Positions 34,657 through 43,967 of a DNA stretch of 64,000 bases are shown here, one piece after another. The stretch spans positions 1-64,000 of the forward strand of contig NZ_BBIU01000017.1 in assembly GCF_000730645.1 (NCBI RefSeq). Reading direction: 5' to 3'. The translations under genes were made by a program, and so were the position numbers. The notes under the pieces are model-generated. The model saw only the letters and a program-made list of their open reading frames with translations, was not told the DNA's origin and ran no database searches. Within the stretch, counting starts at the first letter, position 1, and each line of letters opens with the position of its first letter. The stretch is from Pseudomonas parafulva NBRC 16636 = DSM 17004. Lineage in GTDB: Bacteria > Pseudomonadota > Gammaproteobacteria > Pseudomonadales > Pseudomonadaceae.

Positions 34657-36030
34657 ATGCCTCAACGCCATGTCATCAATGCATCCGTCAGCCCCAAAGG
34701 CAGCCTGGAGACGCTGTCACAACGTGAAGTGCAGCAACTGAGCGAAGCCGGCTCCGGCAGCCTCTACACCTTGTTCCGCCAGTGCGCCCTGGCCATTCTC
34801 AACACCGGCGCCCATGTCGACAATGCCAAGACCATCCTCGAGGCCTACCAAGACTTCGAAGTGCGTATCCACCAGCAGGACCGTGGCGTACGCCTGGAGC
34901 TACTGAACGCCCCCGCCGACGCGTTCGTCGATGGCGAGATGATCGCCAGCACCCGTGAAATGCTGTTCAGCGCCCTGCGCGACATCGTCTACACCGAGAG
35001 CGAACTGGCCAGCCAGCGCATCGACCTGGAAAGCTCCCAGGGCATTACCGATTACGTCTTCCACCTGCTGCGCAACGCCCGCACCCTGCGCCCGGGCGTG
35101 GAACCGAAGATGGTGGTGTGCTGGGGTGGCCACTCGATCAGCACCGAGGAATACCAGTACACCAAGAAGGTCGGCCACGAGCTGGGCCTGCGCAAGCTGG
35201 ATATCTGCACCGGCTGCGGCCCGGGTGTGATGAAGGGCCCCATGAAGGGCGCCACCATCGCACATGCCAAGCAGCGCATGCCGGGCAGCCGTTACCTGGG
35301 CCTGACCGAGCCGGGGATCATCGCCGCCGAGGCGCCTAACCCGATCGTCAACGAGCTGGTCATCCTGCCGGATATCGAAAAACGCCTTGAAGCGTTCGTG
35401 CGTGTCGGCCACGGCATCATCATCTTCCCGGGCGGTGCGGGCACGGCGGAGGAATTCCTCTACCTGCTGGGCATCCTCATGCACCCGGACAACCAGGATG
35501 TACCGTTCCCTGTGGTACTGACCGGCCCCCGTAGCGCCGAGCCCTACCTGCAGCAATTGCATGCGTTTGTCGGCGCGACCCTGGGCGAGGCAGCGCACCG
35601 GTTCTACCAGATCATCATCGACGACCCGGCAGAGGTTGCCCGGCACATGGTGGAGGGGCTCAAGCAGGTGAAGCAGTTCCGCCGTGAACGTAACGATGCG
35701 TTCCACTTCAACTGGCTGCTCAAGATCGAAGAAAGCTTCCAGCGGCCGTTCGATCCCACGCACCAGGCAATGGCCGACCTGGCGCTGCGCCGCGACCTGC
35801 CGCCGCACGAACTGGCGGCGAACCTGCGCCGGGCGTTTTCGGGCATCGTGGCGGGTAACGTGAAGGACAAAGGGATCCGCCTGATCGAGGAGCACGGGCC
35901 CTACCAGATCCGCGGCGACAGCGCTGTGCTGGACCCGCTGGGGCGTTTGCTGCAGGCGTTTGTCGACCAGCACCGGATGAAGTTACCCGGTGGGGCGGCG
36001 TACGTGCCTTGTTACCAAGTGGTGACCTGA
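34657..36030 (+). CDS. ppnN: pyrimidine/purine-nucleotide 5'-monophosphate nucleosidase
   Basis: 457 residues, matching the length of PpnN (YgdH). The central LOG-type nucleosidase domain has CTGCGPGVMKGPMKGA near residue 185 and FPGGAGTAEEF near 260, the catalytic PGGxGTxxE motif; N- and C-terminal domains of unknown function flank it, as in the family. It cleaves nucleoside monophosphates to base and ribose-5-phosphate and is a (p)ppGpp target in E. coli. AGGAAAG precedes the ATG. It is monocistronic. Confidence 0.93.
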   Translation: MPQRHVINASVSPKGSLETLSQREVQQLSEAGSGSLYTLFRQCALAILNTGAHVDNAKTILEAYQDFEVRIHQQDRGVRLELLNAPADAFVDGEMIASTREMLFSALRDIVYTESELASQRIDLESSQGITDYVFHLLRNARTLRPGVEPKMVVCWGGHSISTEEYQYTKKVGHELGLRKLDICTGCGPGVMKGPMKGATIAHAKQRMPGSRYLGLTEPGIIAAEAPNPIVNELVILPDIEKRLEAFVRVGHGIIIFPGGAGTAEEFLYLLGILMHPDNQDVPFPVVLTGPRSAEPYLQQLHAFVGATLGEAAHRFYQIIIDDPAEVARHMVEGLKQVKQFRRERNDAFHFNWLLKIEESFQRPFDPTHQAMADLALRRDLPPHELAANLRRAFSGIVAGNVKDKGIRLIEEHGPYQIRGDSAVLDPLGRLLQAFVDQHRMKLPGGAAYVPCYQVVT

Positions 36031-36185
36031 CCCACCCAACTGCCGCTGCATAAAAGGCAAACCACAGTACTCACGGGCAAAAATAACTGCGCCTGGGCAC
36101 ACAGGCTGAACGTTCCTGGCCCCACGCAAGTCGCAGCACTAAGACACAGACCACTGTGCGCACCCGACCCGTGAGGACCTGCACC

Positions 36186-36692
36186 ATGACCGCAACCCCT
36201 GACCAGGGCGCCCTACAGCGCCCTTTGCAGATGACCATCAACGGTGAGCACAAAACGCTGACCGTACACCCCTGGACCACCCTGCTCGACCTGCTGCGCG
36301 AACAGCTGGACCTGGCCGGCACCAAGAAAGGCTGTGACCACGGCCAGTGTGGCGCCTGCACGGTACTGCGCGATGGCAAGCGAATCAACGCCTGCCTGAC
36401 CTTGGCGGTGATGTGTGAAGGTGCCGAGCTGGTCACTATCGAAGGCCTGGCCGACGGCGACCGCTTGCACCCCATGCAGCAAGCCTTCATCACTCAGGAT
36501 GCGTTCCAGTGCGGGTATTGCACCCCAGGGCAGATCTGCTCGGCGGTGGGTCTTGCCAATGAAGGGCGTGCCCACAACCGCGATGACATCCGTGAACTGA
36601 TGAGCGGCAACCTGTGCCGCTGCGGCGCCTACAGCAACATCGTTGCTGCGGTGGAAGAAGCCTTGCCCTTGATCAAAGGGGCACGCCCATGA
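36186..36692 (+). CDS. molybdenum hydroxylase 2Fe-2S subunit, YagT/PaoA-like
   Basis: 168-residue iron-sulfur subunit with two [2Fe-2S] sites: a plant-ferredoxin-type cluster (CDHGQCGACTV with an upstream-downstream Cys set) and a C-terminal four-helix cluster (CGYCTPGQ ... CRCGAY). It passes electrons from the Mo site to FAD. E. coli PaoA is longer and carries a Tat signal; none is seen here, so this enzyme is probably cytoplasmic. ATG 36186 follows AGGA. The stop overlaps the FAD subunit start by four bases. Confidence 0.92.
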   Translation: MTATPDQGALQRPLQMTINGEHKTLTVHPWTTLLDLLREQLDLAGTKKGCDHGQCGACTVLRDGKRINACLTLAVMCEGAELVTIEGLADGDRLHPMQQAFITQDAFQCGYCTPGQICSAVGLANEGRAHNRDDIRELMSGNLCRCGAYSNIVAAVEEALPLIKGARP

Positions 36693-37690
36693 CCCCTTTC
36701 AGCTATCACAAGCCGGCGTCACTCGATGAGGCCGTGAGCCTTGCAGGCCCGTCATCACGCTTCATTGCCGGGGGCACCAACCTGGTCGACCTGATGAAGG
36801 AAAACGTCGAGCGCCCTGAACACCTGATCGACATCACGGGGCTGGCCCTGAAGGCGATCGAGGAAACGCCCGAAGGTGGCGTAATGATCGGCGCGCTGGT
36901 CAGCAACGCCGACCTGGCCTGGCACCCGCTTGTCGAAGCGCGCTACCCCTTGCTGGCCCAGGCCATTCTGGCCGGCGCGTCCCCGCAGCTGCGCAATATG
37001 GCCAGCACCGGCGGCAACCTGCTGCAACGCACCCGTTGCTATTACTTCTACGACACCGGGACCCCTTGCAACAAGCGCGAGCCAGGCAGCGGATGCCCCG
37101 CGCGCCAAGGCCTCAATCGTATGCACGCCATCCTCGGCGCTAGTGATGACTGCGTAGCCACACATCCTTCGGACATGTGCGTGGCACTGGCCGCACTCGC
37201 GGCAGTTGTGCACGTTCACGGGCCCGCAGGGGCGCGGCAAATACCGTTTGCCGATTTCCATCGCCTGCCTGGGGACACGCCGCAGCGCGACAACCAGCTT
37301 GCCCAGGATGAGTTGATCACCGGCATCGAGCTGCCCGCTGAGCCGTTTGCAGCGCACTGCCGCTATATCAAGGTGCGTGACCGCGCTTCGTATGCCTTTG
37401 CCCTTGTGTCGGTGGCGGCTGCGTTGCAGATCGAGAAGGGAGTTATTCGCGAGGCGCGCCTGGCGTTGGGTGGTGTCGCACACAAGCCATGGCGAGACCC
37501 GGCAGTGGAAGCCCTGTTGCAGGGTAAACCCGCCAGCACCGAGCTGTTCACTCACGCTGCCGATGCCCTGCTGCAGGCGGCAAAGCCGCTTGCCCAGAAC
37601 GGCTTCAAAGTGTCGCTTGCGCGCAACGCCATTATCCGCGCACTGAGCGAGGCCTGCGCAGCCGACAACAGCCTGGGGGAGATGCAATGA
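36689..37690 (+). CDS. molybdenum hydroxylase FAD subunit, YagS/PaoB-like
   Basis: 333-residue CO-dehydrogenase-flavoprotein-like subunit. FAD-binding segments are FIAGGTNLVDLMKENVERP near residue 30 and ASTGGNLLQRTRCYYF near 110. The cysteine-bearing insertion after it (TPCNKREPGSGCPAR) is typical of the YagS group, where it can hold an additional cluster. It overlaps both neighbouring genes by four bases. Confidence 0.92.
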   Translation: MTPFSYHKPASLDEAVSLAGPSSRFIAGGTNLVDLMKENVERPEHLIDITGLALKAIEETPEGGVMIGALVSNADLAWHPLVEARYPLLAQAILAGASPQLRNMASTGGNLLQRTRCYYFYDTGTPCNKREPGSGCPARQGLNRMHAILGASDDCVATHPSDMCVALAALAAVVHVHGPAGARQIPFADFHRLPGDTPQRDNQLAQDELITGIELPAEPFAAHCRYIKVRDRASYAFALVSVAAALQIEKGVIREARLALGGVAHKPWRDPAVEALLQGKPASTELFTHAADALLQAAKPLAQNGFKVSLARNAIIRALSEACAADNSLGEMQ

Positions 37691-39879
37691 ACAGTGTCGT
37701 GGGAACACCCATGGACCGCGTGGACGGCGCGGCCAAAGTCACCGGCCAGGCCCGTTATGCCGCCGATTACCCGCAAGAAGGCCTGCTGCATGCCAGCGTG
37801 GTGTCCAGCACCATCGCCCGTGGCCGGGTGGTGAAGGTGAACAGCGAAAAGGCCCTGCAAGTGCCGGGCGTGGTCGCCGTGCTGGACCATACCAACCGGC
37901 CGCACGTGTCCAGCTACGATGACGACTACAGCGACGACGACGCCGCCGAAGGCTCGCCCTTCCGCCCATTGTTCAATGATCGCGTACTGTACAGCAGCCA
38001 GCCGCTGGCGCTCGTGATTGCAGACACCCTGGAGCTGGCCCGCTACGCCGGCTCACTCGTGACCATTGAGTACAGCCAGCAAGCGCATCAATCCGACTTG
38101 CTCGCTGCGCTACAGCAAACCCACGAAGCCCCCGCTGAAACACCAGAACCTCGCGGTGATTTTGCAGGGCATTTCGCGGGGGCCGATGCCAAGGTGGACG
38201 TGACCTACCTGACCGCCAACGAGCATCACAACCCCATGGAGCCCCACGCCTCGACGGTGTGCTACCAGGCCGACGGCAGCCTGGTCATCCACGACAAAAC
38301 CCAGGGCACGCAGAATTGCCAGGAATACCTGCACAACATCTTCGGCCTGCCCAAAGACAAGCTGCGGGTCAAAGCGGCTTTCGTCGGTGGCGCTTTCGGC
38401 TCCGGCCTGCGCCCGCAGTACCAGCTGCCGCTGGCGGTGATGGCCGCGCTGCACCTCAAGCGGTCGGTGCGGCTCACCCTCACGCGCCAGCAAATGTTCA
38501 CTTTCGGCTATCGCCCACGCACCCAGCAACGCCTGCGCCTGGGCGTGGATAAACGCGGAGCCCTGGTCGCCATCGGGCACGATGCCATCGGCCAGACATC
38601 GCGCTTCGAAGACTTCACCGAACACCTGGTGGAGTGGAGCGGCATGTTGTACCAGTGTGACAACGTGGCGTTGAGCTACCGCCTGGCGCCGCTGGATGTC
38701 TACACCCCCCTGGACATGCGCGCCCCAGGCGCAGGCTCCGGGGTACTGGCATTGGAGTGCGCGATGGACGAACTGGCCAGTGCCGCCGGGCTGGACCCGG
38801 TGGAACTGCGCAAGCGCAACTTCGCCAGCCACAATGGCAACGAGGGCAAGCCCTACTCGAGCAAGGAGTTGCTTGCCTGCTACGAGCAGGGTGCCGAGCG
38901 CTTTGGCTGGGCCCGGCGGCAGGCCACGCCCGGGTCCATGCGCGACGGTAACCAGCGCATCGGTTGGGGCATGGCGGGTGGTGTGTGGGAGGCCATGCAG
39001 ATGAAGGCCAGTGCCAAGGCCAGCCTGGACAGCACCGGGCACCTGACTGTCAGCAGTGCGACCACTGACATCGGCACAGGGACGTACACGGTGATGACCC
39101 AGATTGCGGCCGATGCCGCGGGTATCGACGTAGGTAAGGTGACGTTCAAACTGGGCGATTCTTCGTTGCCTACCGCGCCGTTGCAAGGGGGCTCGTTCAC
39201 CGTGTCTTCGGTTGGCTCTGCGGTACGCCAGGCGTGCCTGACGTTACGCGAGCGGCTGATCGAACGTGCCCGCCAGCAGCGGCCTGACTTGGCAAGCGAA
39301 GCGGATACCGCTTTCACCCTTGAAAACGGCCAGGTGAAGGCCGGCAAGCATTCAGTCCCGTTGGCTGAACTGCTGGCCGTGGACCCGCAGCAATGCCTGG
39401 AGGTGCAGGTCGAAGCCAACCCGGACGACAAGCGCAAGCCCTACTCCACCGCTACCCACTCGGCCGTGTTCGTGGAGGTGCAGGTGGACGACGACCTGGG
39501 CACGGTCCGCGTTACCCGAGTGGTCAGCGCGGTGGCGGCCGGGCGCGTTGTCAACCCAAAGACCGCACGCAGCCAGATACTCGGAGGCGTTGTCTGGGGC
39601 GTCGGCATGGCGCTGCATGAAGAAAGCCAGACCGACCATGCCCTGGGGCGCATCCTCAACCACAACCTGGCTGAGTACCATGTGCCGGTGAACGCCGACA
39701 TCGGCGACATCGACGTCATCTTCGTCGAGGAAGACGACCGCGTGGTCAACGCGCTCGGTTCCAAGGGGGTGGGTGAAATCGGCGTGGTGGGGGTGGCGGC
39801 AGCGGTGGCCAATGCCATCTACCATGCCACCGGCAAACGCGTGCGTGAGTTCCCCATCACGCTGGACAAACTGATCTGA
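37687..39879 (+). CDS. molybdenum hydroxylase catalytic subunit, YagR/PaoC-like
   Basis: 730-residue xanthine-oxidase-family catalytic subunit that binds molybdopterin cytosine dinucleotide, close to the 732 residues of YagR. The motif with the catalytic glutamate is KGVGEIGVVG (Glu697). Family features include GGAFGSGLRPQYQLP and DMRAPGAGSG. YagTSR-type enzymes oxidise aromatic aldehydes; other members hydroxylate N-heterocycles. No PaoD/XdhC chaperone gene follows, so insertion of the cofactor must rely on a protein encoded elsewhere. Confidence 0.92.
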   Translation: MNSVVGTPMDRVDGAAKVTGQARYAADYPQEGLLHASVVSSTIARGRVVKVNSEKALQVPGVVAVLDHTNRPHVSSYDDDYSDDDAAEGSPFRPLFNDRVLYSSQPLALVIADTLELARYAGSLVTIEYSQQAHQSDLLAALQQTHEAPAETPEPRGDFAGHFAGADAKVDVTYLTANEHHNPMEPHASTVCYQADGSLVIHDKTQGTQNCQEYLHNIFGLPKDKLRVKAAFVGGAFGSGLRPQYQLPLAVMAALHLKRSVRLTLTRQQMFTFGYRPRTQQRLRLGVDKRGALVAIGHDAIGQTSRFEDFTEHLVEWSGMLYQCDNVALSYRLAPLDVYTPLDMRAPGAGSGVLALECAMDELASAAGLDPVELRKRNFASHNGNEGKPYSSKELLACYEQGAERFGWARRQATPGSMRDGNQRIGWGMAGGVWEAMQMKASAKASLDSTGHLTVSSATTDIGTGTYTVMTQIAADAAGIDVGKVTFKLGDSSLPTAPLQGGSFTVSSVGSAVRQACLTLRERLIERARQQRPDLASEADTAFTLENGQVKAGKHSVPLAELLAVDPQQCLEVQVEANPDDKRKPYSTATHSAVFVEVQVDDDLGTVRVTRVVSAVAAGRVVNPKTARSQILGGVVWGVGMALHEESQTDHALGRILNHNLAEYHVPVNADIGDIDVIFVEEDDRVVNALGSKGVGEIGVVGVAAAVANAIYHATGKRVREFPITLDKLI

Positions 39880-39906
39880 ACGGGCTGGGCCCTCTGGAGC
39901 ATTCCC

Positions 39907-40920
39907 ATGTCACGCTTGGGCTTTGCCTGTATGTACCGGCACCCTCACCGCAGCCTGGCGGTGAAGGCGCTGGAAACCATCGAACGCACGTTCAACCCGC
40001 GGACCACCACCTTGCGTTGGGTCAGCGGGGCCAGCCAGGAGGCGGCCCGCGCCAAACTGCTCGAGCTGGTGCAGCACAACCTCGACGCCCAGCTTCGGCT
40101 GCTGGCCTATGTCAGCGAGCTGCCCCCTGCCCTGCGCATGTTGCGGCTGAGCAGTGACCTATTGCCTTTGTACAGCCACCCCAGCGTGGCGCATGTGTAC
40201 CAGGAAGCCGATTTTCAGGGTCTGATGGCTGAGCGGTTTGCGGCGATCGGTGCCCTGGCGCGCCAGCAGGATATTCGGCTGTCGTTCCATCCTGGCCAGT
40301 ACTGCGTACTGGGCTCGGATCGCCCGGAGGTGGTGGAGAACAGCCTTGCCGAGTTCGAATACCACGCAGACATGATCCGCATGATGGGCTACGGCAAGGT
40401 ATTCCAGGACTTCAAATGCAATATCCACATTGCAGGCCGCCTGGGGGGTGAAGGCATCCGGCATGTGTGGCCGCGGCTGTCTCAGGTGGCTCGCAACGTG
40501 ATCACGTTCGAGAACGACGAAAAAACCTATGGCCTGGATGACTGCCTGGCACTGGCCGACCTGGCACCGGTGGTGCTGGATATCCACCACTGCTGGATTC
40601 ACGAGGGCGATTACATCGACCCCGCCGACCCACGGGTGGCGCGGGTGATCGACAGCTGGCGCGGTGTGCGCCCCACGATGCACTACTCGCAACCCCCTGA
40701 GCACCTGCAGGCATTAGGCTTCACCGCCGAGCGCAAACTTGTGATGGATGAGTTGCTGGCGCAGGTGAACAAGCGCGACCTGTATGCGCACAGCGCAATG
40801 ATGTGGAACGACTGGACCAACCGCTACGCGCTGCAGTTCACCCAATGGTTCGACATCATGTTCGAATGCAAGGACAAGAATCTGGCAACCCTGGACTACT
40901 ACCACCGTTACCTGGCCTGA
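39907..40920 (+). CDS. uvsE: UV damage endonuclease
   Basis: 337-residue UVDE-family TIM-barrel endonuclease that nicks 5' to UV photoproducts. Characteristic parts are MSRLGFACMYRH at the start, LSFHPGQYCVLGS near residue 120, and the metal ligands in NVITFENDEKTYGLDD and VVLDIHHCWIHEGDY. GGAG lies upstream of ATG 39907. It follows the molybdenum hydroxylase by 27 bases and may share its transcript, though no functional link is apparent. Confidence 0.92.
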   Translation: MSRLGFACMYRHPHRSLAVKALETIERTFNPRTTTLRWVSGASQEAARAKLLELVQHNLDAQLRLLAYVSELPPALRMLRLSSDLLPLYSHPSVAHVYQEADFQGLMAERFAAIGALARQQDIRLSFHPGQYCVLGSDRPEVVENSLAEFEYHADMIRMMGYGKVFQDFKCNIHIAGRLGGEGIRHVWPRLSQVARNVITFENDEKTYGLDDCLALADLAPVVLDIHHCWIHEGDYIDPADPRVARVIDSWRGVRPTMHYSQPPEHLQALGFTAERKLVMDELLAQVNKRDLYAHSAMMWNDWTNRYALQFTQWFDIMFECKDKNLATLDYYHRYLA

Positions 40921-40930
40921 GCTACGGCCC

Positions 40931-40954
40931 CCGGCAGCCTTCACTCGCTGCCGG
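40931..40954. terminator. hairpin between uvsE and the 73-residue gene
   Basis: Perfect 8-bp stem CCGGCAGC/GCTGCCGG with an 8-base loop. The loop contains the stop codon of the convergent small gene. There is no T tract. Confidence 0.45.
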
Positions 40955-41162
40955 TTCGGCCCTCGGTTTCCACACAGCCATTGCGGCACGTGCACTCGTA
41001 TTCCGCCTGCGCGCGGGTGGGCAGGTTCAGGCTCAGCCGTATTTTGTCCTGGGTATCGTAGAGGTCATACCCTTCCCCCAGTGCGGATGGAAAGCCGATG
41101 CGTCGTGGGTGTATTTCTCGTATCAACGGTACAGCGGGAACCACAACGAAGCGCGTCTGCAT
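40941..41162 (-). CDS. small hypothetical protein
   Basis: 73-residue protein (MQTRFVVVPAVPLIREI start) with a CTC-x3-C cysteine cluster and acidic tail at the C-terminus. A very good ribosome site (GGAGAGGGA) precedes ATG 41162, which is the main reason to call it real. I do not recognise a family. It is convergent with uvsE, and the 141 bases upstream to the SDR gene hold nothing else recognisable. Confidence 0.6.
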   Translation of the reverse strand: MQTRFVVVPAVPLIREIHPRRIGFPSALGEGYDLYDTQDKIRLSLNLPTRAQAEYECTCRNGCVETEGRTGSE

Positions 41163-41303
41163 GATCGTCCCTCTCCGGCAGTACCTTAGTATTAGTCCTG
41201 CTATGAGAAAGCATCAAGCATACTCATGCAATTAGGCGCCCGATTGCCGGTTGCACTGACCTACGGTTAGTGGCTGGCCCTGACGCATCGTTCAACGGCA
41301 GTT

Positions 41304-42008
41304 TCAGACGCTGCGGGTAAGCCCGCCATCCACCCTGATGTTCTGGCCTGTTATATAGGCGGCGCCGTCGCTGGCCAGGAATCCGACCGTGGCGGCAATC
41401 TCACCGCTGCTGCCGTAACGCTTGAGCGGCACGCTGTCGCGGCGCTGATCGGTGGCGGGCAAGCTGTCGATCCAGCCTGGCAACACATTGTTGATGCGAA
41501 TGTTGTCGGCGGCGTAGGTGTCGGCGTAGATCTTGCTGAAGGCAGCCAGGCCCGCGCGCATCACCGCCGAGGTGGGGAACAGGTCACTGGGTTCGAAGGC
41601 CCAGGCGCTGGAGATATTGATGATGACCCCGCTTTGCTGACGCTGCATCACCGGTGTCACCAGCCGCGTGGGGCGGATCACATTGAGCAGGTAGGTATCC
41701 ATGCCCAGGTGCCAGTCGTCATCACTGATGTCTAATATCGGCCCCCGGGGGCCATGGCCGGCACTGTTGACCAGTACATCGATGCGGCCCCACTTGCGCA
41801 CCACTCCCTCGACAAGGCGCTGGAGGTCATCTACCGACTGGTTGCTGCCAGTGATGCCGAAGCCACCCAGCTCCTCAGCCAATGCTTCGCCCTTGCCAGA
41901 TGACGACAGGATGCCGACCTTGAAACCGTCCTCGGCAAGCCGGCGGGCTGCCGCTGCGCCCATGCCGCTACCGCCTGCCGTGATGATCGCTACCTTTTCA
42001 GTTGCCAT
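41304..42008 (-). CDS. SDR-fold protein with altered catalytic residues
   Basis: 234-residue short-chain dehydrogenase. The cofactor loop TAGGSGMGAAAA (residues 10-21) and NSAG (NVLVNSAGHG) are normal, and INISSAWAF supplies the serine. Where the active Tyr-x3-Lys should be, the sequence reads SAVMRAGLAAF, so Tyr and Lys are replaced by Ser and Arg. GGAGG precedes ATG 42008. A divergent SDR clade with Arg at this place exists, but ordinary ketoreductase chemistry cannot be assumed. A LysR gene lies 80 bases upstream on the same strand. Confidence 0.88.
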   Translation of the reverse strand: MATEKVAIITAGGSGMGAAAARRLAEDGFKVGILSSSGKGEALAEELGGFGITGSNQSVDDLQRLVEGVVRKWGRIDVLVNSAGHGPRGPILDISDDDWHLGMDTYLLNVIRPTRLVTPVMQRQQSGVIINISSAWAFEPSDLFPTSAVMRAGLAAFSKIYADTYAADNIRINNVLPGWIDSLPATDQRRDSVPLKRYGSSGEIAATVGFLASDGAAYITGQNIRVDGGLTRSV

Positions 42009-42088
42009 GTTGCCTCCAGTATTCGCGGTAAATGCGTGAACTCACGGTAGCAGCGATACCAAGGTGCAGGTAGGCAGCCGGCACTGGG

Positions 42089-42994
42089 CTAGGCAGTAGG
42101 TTTTCTATCGACGGCTTCGGTTTGCAACCAGTCGATCACCGCCTGCAACGTAGGGTGAGGCCGGCCCTTGCGCGGCCAGACCAGATAGAACGCCTTGTCC
42201 AGCTGCAGTTGCTGGGGCAGCGCCAACGCCAGCCTGCCGGCGGCAACGTCGTCGCAAATAAACGCGTAACTTGCCAATGCGATACCCTGCCCGCCCACCG
42301 CCGCCTCAATCGCCAGCGAGGTCTGGTTGAAACGTACTGATCGGGCCGCGGCCGGCGGGTGGCCGGGGAATGCCGTGGCGCAAAACGAAGGCCAGAAGTC
42401 ATGCGCATCGTGCAATGCCACGTAGCGTTGCAACGCGGCAAACGTCTCTGGCGGCCCGTTTTCGCTTAGCAACCTTGGGCTCACCACGGCAACGATGGGC
42501 TGCTCCATCAGCAGCAGGGTTTCCAGCCCAGGGCCAAATGGCGGACGACCGTAGCGCACCGCCAAGTCCACGCCATCGGTATGAAAATGTGAAAGCCGGT
42601 CGGTGGCCAGTACCCGCAGGTCAATCCCAGGGTGTAGCTCTGCAAGCTGGCCCAACCGTGGGATCAGCCATTTGGAGGCGAACGTCGGGGTCACGCTGAC
42701 CGTAAGGTGCAAGGCCGCCGGCCGCAGCGACCGTGTTGCATCGTCGATCATGGCCAGGGCGCTGCGCACGCTGTGGCTATAGGCACGCCCTGCATCGGTC
42801 AGCCCGAGCCCGCGTGGCAACCGCTCGAACAGGCGTACCTGCAGGGTGGCCTCCAGCCCACGCACCTGCTGGGCAACGGCCGCCTGGGTTACGCCTATTT
42901 CTTCGGCCGCGAGGCGAAAGTTGAGGTGACGGGCCACCACTTCAAACACCCGCAGTGCGTTGAGCGATGGCAGTTCAGGGAAACCGACAGGCAT
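42089..42994 (-). CDS. LysR-family regulator, GcvA-like
   Basis: 301-residue LysR regulator: winged helix with NFRLAAEEIGVTQAAVAQQVRGLEATL near residues 25-50 and an effector domain with the DGVDLAVRYGRPPFGPG motif of the GcvA/AmpR group. It is followed on the same strand by the SDR gene and may regulate it. Its upstream side is the 403-base REP-containing gap. Confidence 0.9.
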   Translation of the reverse strand: MPVGFPELPSLNALRVFEVVARHLNFRLAAEEIGVTQAAVAQQVRGLEATLQVRLFERLPRGLGLTDAGRAYSHSVRSALAMIDDATRSLRPAALHLTVSVTPTFASKWLIPRLGQLAELHPGIDLRVLATDRLSHFHTDGVDLAVRYGRPPFGPGLETLLLMEQPIVAVVSPRLLSENGPPETFAALQRYVALHDAHDFWPSFCATAFPGHPPAAARSVRFNQTSLAIEAAVGGQGIALASYAFICDDVAAGRLALALPQQLQLDKAFYLVWPRKGRPHPTLQAVIDWLQTEAVDRKPTA

Positions 42995-43146
42995 GGGTTG
43001 AGTATCTGGGGCTGAAGGAGGGTTTGCAGGCTAGCGGCAATGGGGCGGGAAGTCGATCTTGGCCTGGGATGGCAGCGCAGGGTTTCGGATTTTCCAAGGC
43101 CGGCGCCCCCATGCCTACCGGTTTGCGGGTAGACGGGTGTGTAGGC

Positions 43147-43248
43147 TTACAGGTGCCCGCCTTGAGGGTTTTTTCGCCTGTGAGATCGAGCGCCGCCCGC
43201 GCGGCGCATCGCGAGCTGCGCTCGCTCCTACATTTGTTTCGGGCCAGT
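43147..43248 (+). repeat. 102-bp REP-containing repeat, copy A
   Basis: This element recurs in inverted orientation at 53453-53554 and in shortened form at 53657-53716. On the minus strand it reads as a GTAG/TGTAG-headed REP (here TGTAGGAGCGAGCGC) with two palindromes: CGAGC-GCA-GCTCG and GCGCCGC-GCGG-GCGGCGC. It lies in the 42995-43397 gap, which otherwise shows no gene. Confidence 0.75.
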
Positions 43249-43397
43249 AACGGCTGTGTGCAACGCAGCCTGCTCCAGCACCAAGTGCCTGCGGATATTT
43301 GGCGTGACGGCAAGGCTACTTCTAGAATGCCCCCACACTCGCCCCCGAGGTGACCGTAAACCGCCCTGCTGACCATTTGCCGAAAAGGACCTCCCCC

Positions 43398-43847
43398 ATG
43401 CAAATACGCCCGCTCTGCCCAGACGACCTGCCCCACGCCAGCGCCTTGTGCCTGTCAGCATTCACCCAGGCTGTTGCGCCCACGCTATCGGCAGAGGGTG
43501 TGACCACGTTCAGCGGGCTGGCTACTGCCCAAGCTTTCAGGGAACGCCTGCGGGGCGACAACGTGATGCTGGCCTGCGTGGCAGAGGACGAACTGGTAGG
43601 CCTGGTGGAACTCAAGGAGGGCCGCCACATTGCCATGTTGTTTGTCGCCCCGGATTGGCAACGGCGGGGGGTGGGCGCGCGCCTGATCAACGCTGCGCTA
43701 ACCCACGCCAGAACTGATGTGGTCACCGTCAAGGCTTCGCTGAATGCGGTAGCGGCGTACCAACGGTTCGGCTTTGCGTTGGCAGGCGATACTGGCGAGT
43801 TTGCCGGCCTGGTCTACCAACCGATGGAGCGGCGCCGGCACGCCTGA
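43398..43847 (+). CDS. GNAT-family N-acetyltransferase
   Basis: 149-residue acetyltransferase. Motif A is IAMLFVAPDWQRRGVGARLI near residues 75-95, and the C-terminal VKASLNAVAAYQRFGF is typical of the fold. AAGGA precedes ATG 43398 by eight bases; an upstream start at 43350 has no support. Substrate unknown. A separate gene from the exporter that follows. Confidence 0.9.
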   Translation: MQIRPLCPDDLPHASALCLSAFTQAVAPTLSAEGVTTFSGLATAQAFRERLRGDNVMLACVAEDELVGLVELKEGRHIAMLFVAPDWQRRGVGARLINAALTHARTDVVTVKASLNAVAAYQRFGFALAGDTGEFAGLVYQPMERRRHA

Positions 43848-43967
43848 AGTACGCCCGATAGACGAAGATTGGATCGGATCGCCCTCGCACCTGTCTACCT
43901 GAAGGCGAACCGGCCCAACTGCTGTATGGTGGCCCGCCAAGCGAACCCTGATTTCCGGAGACACTGC

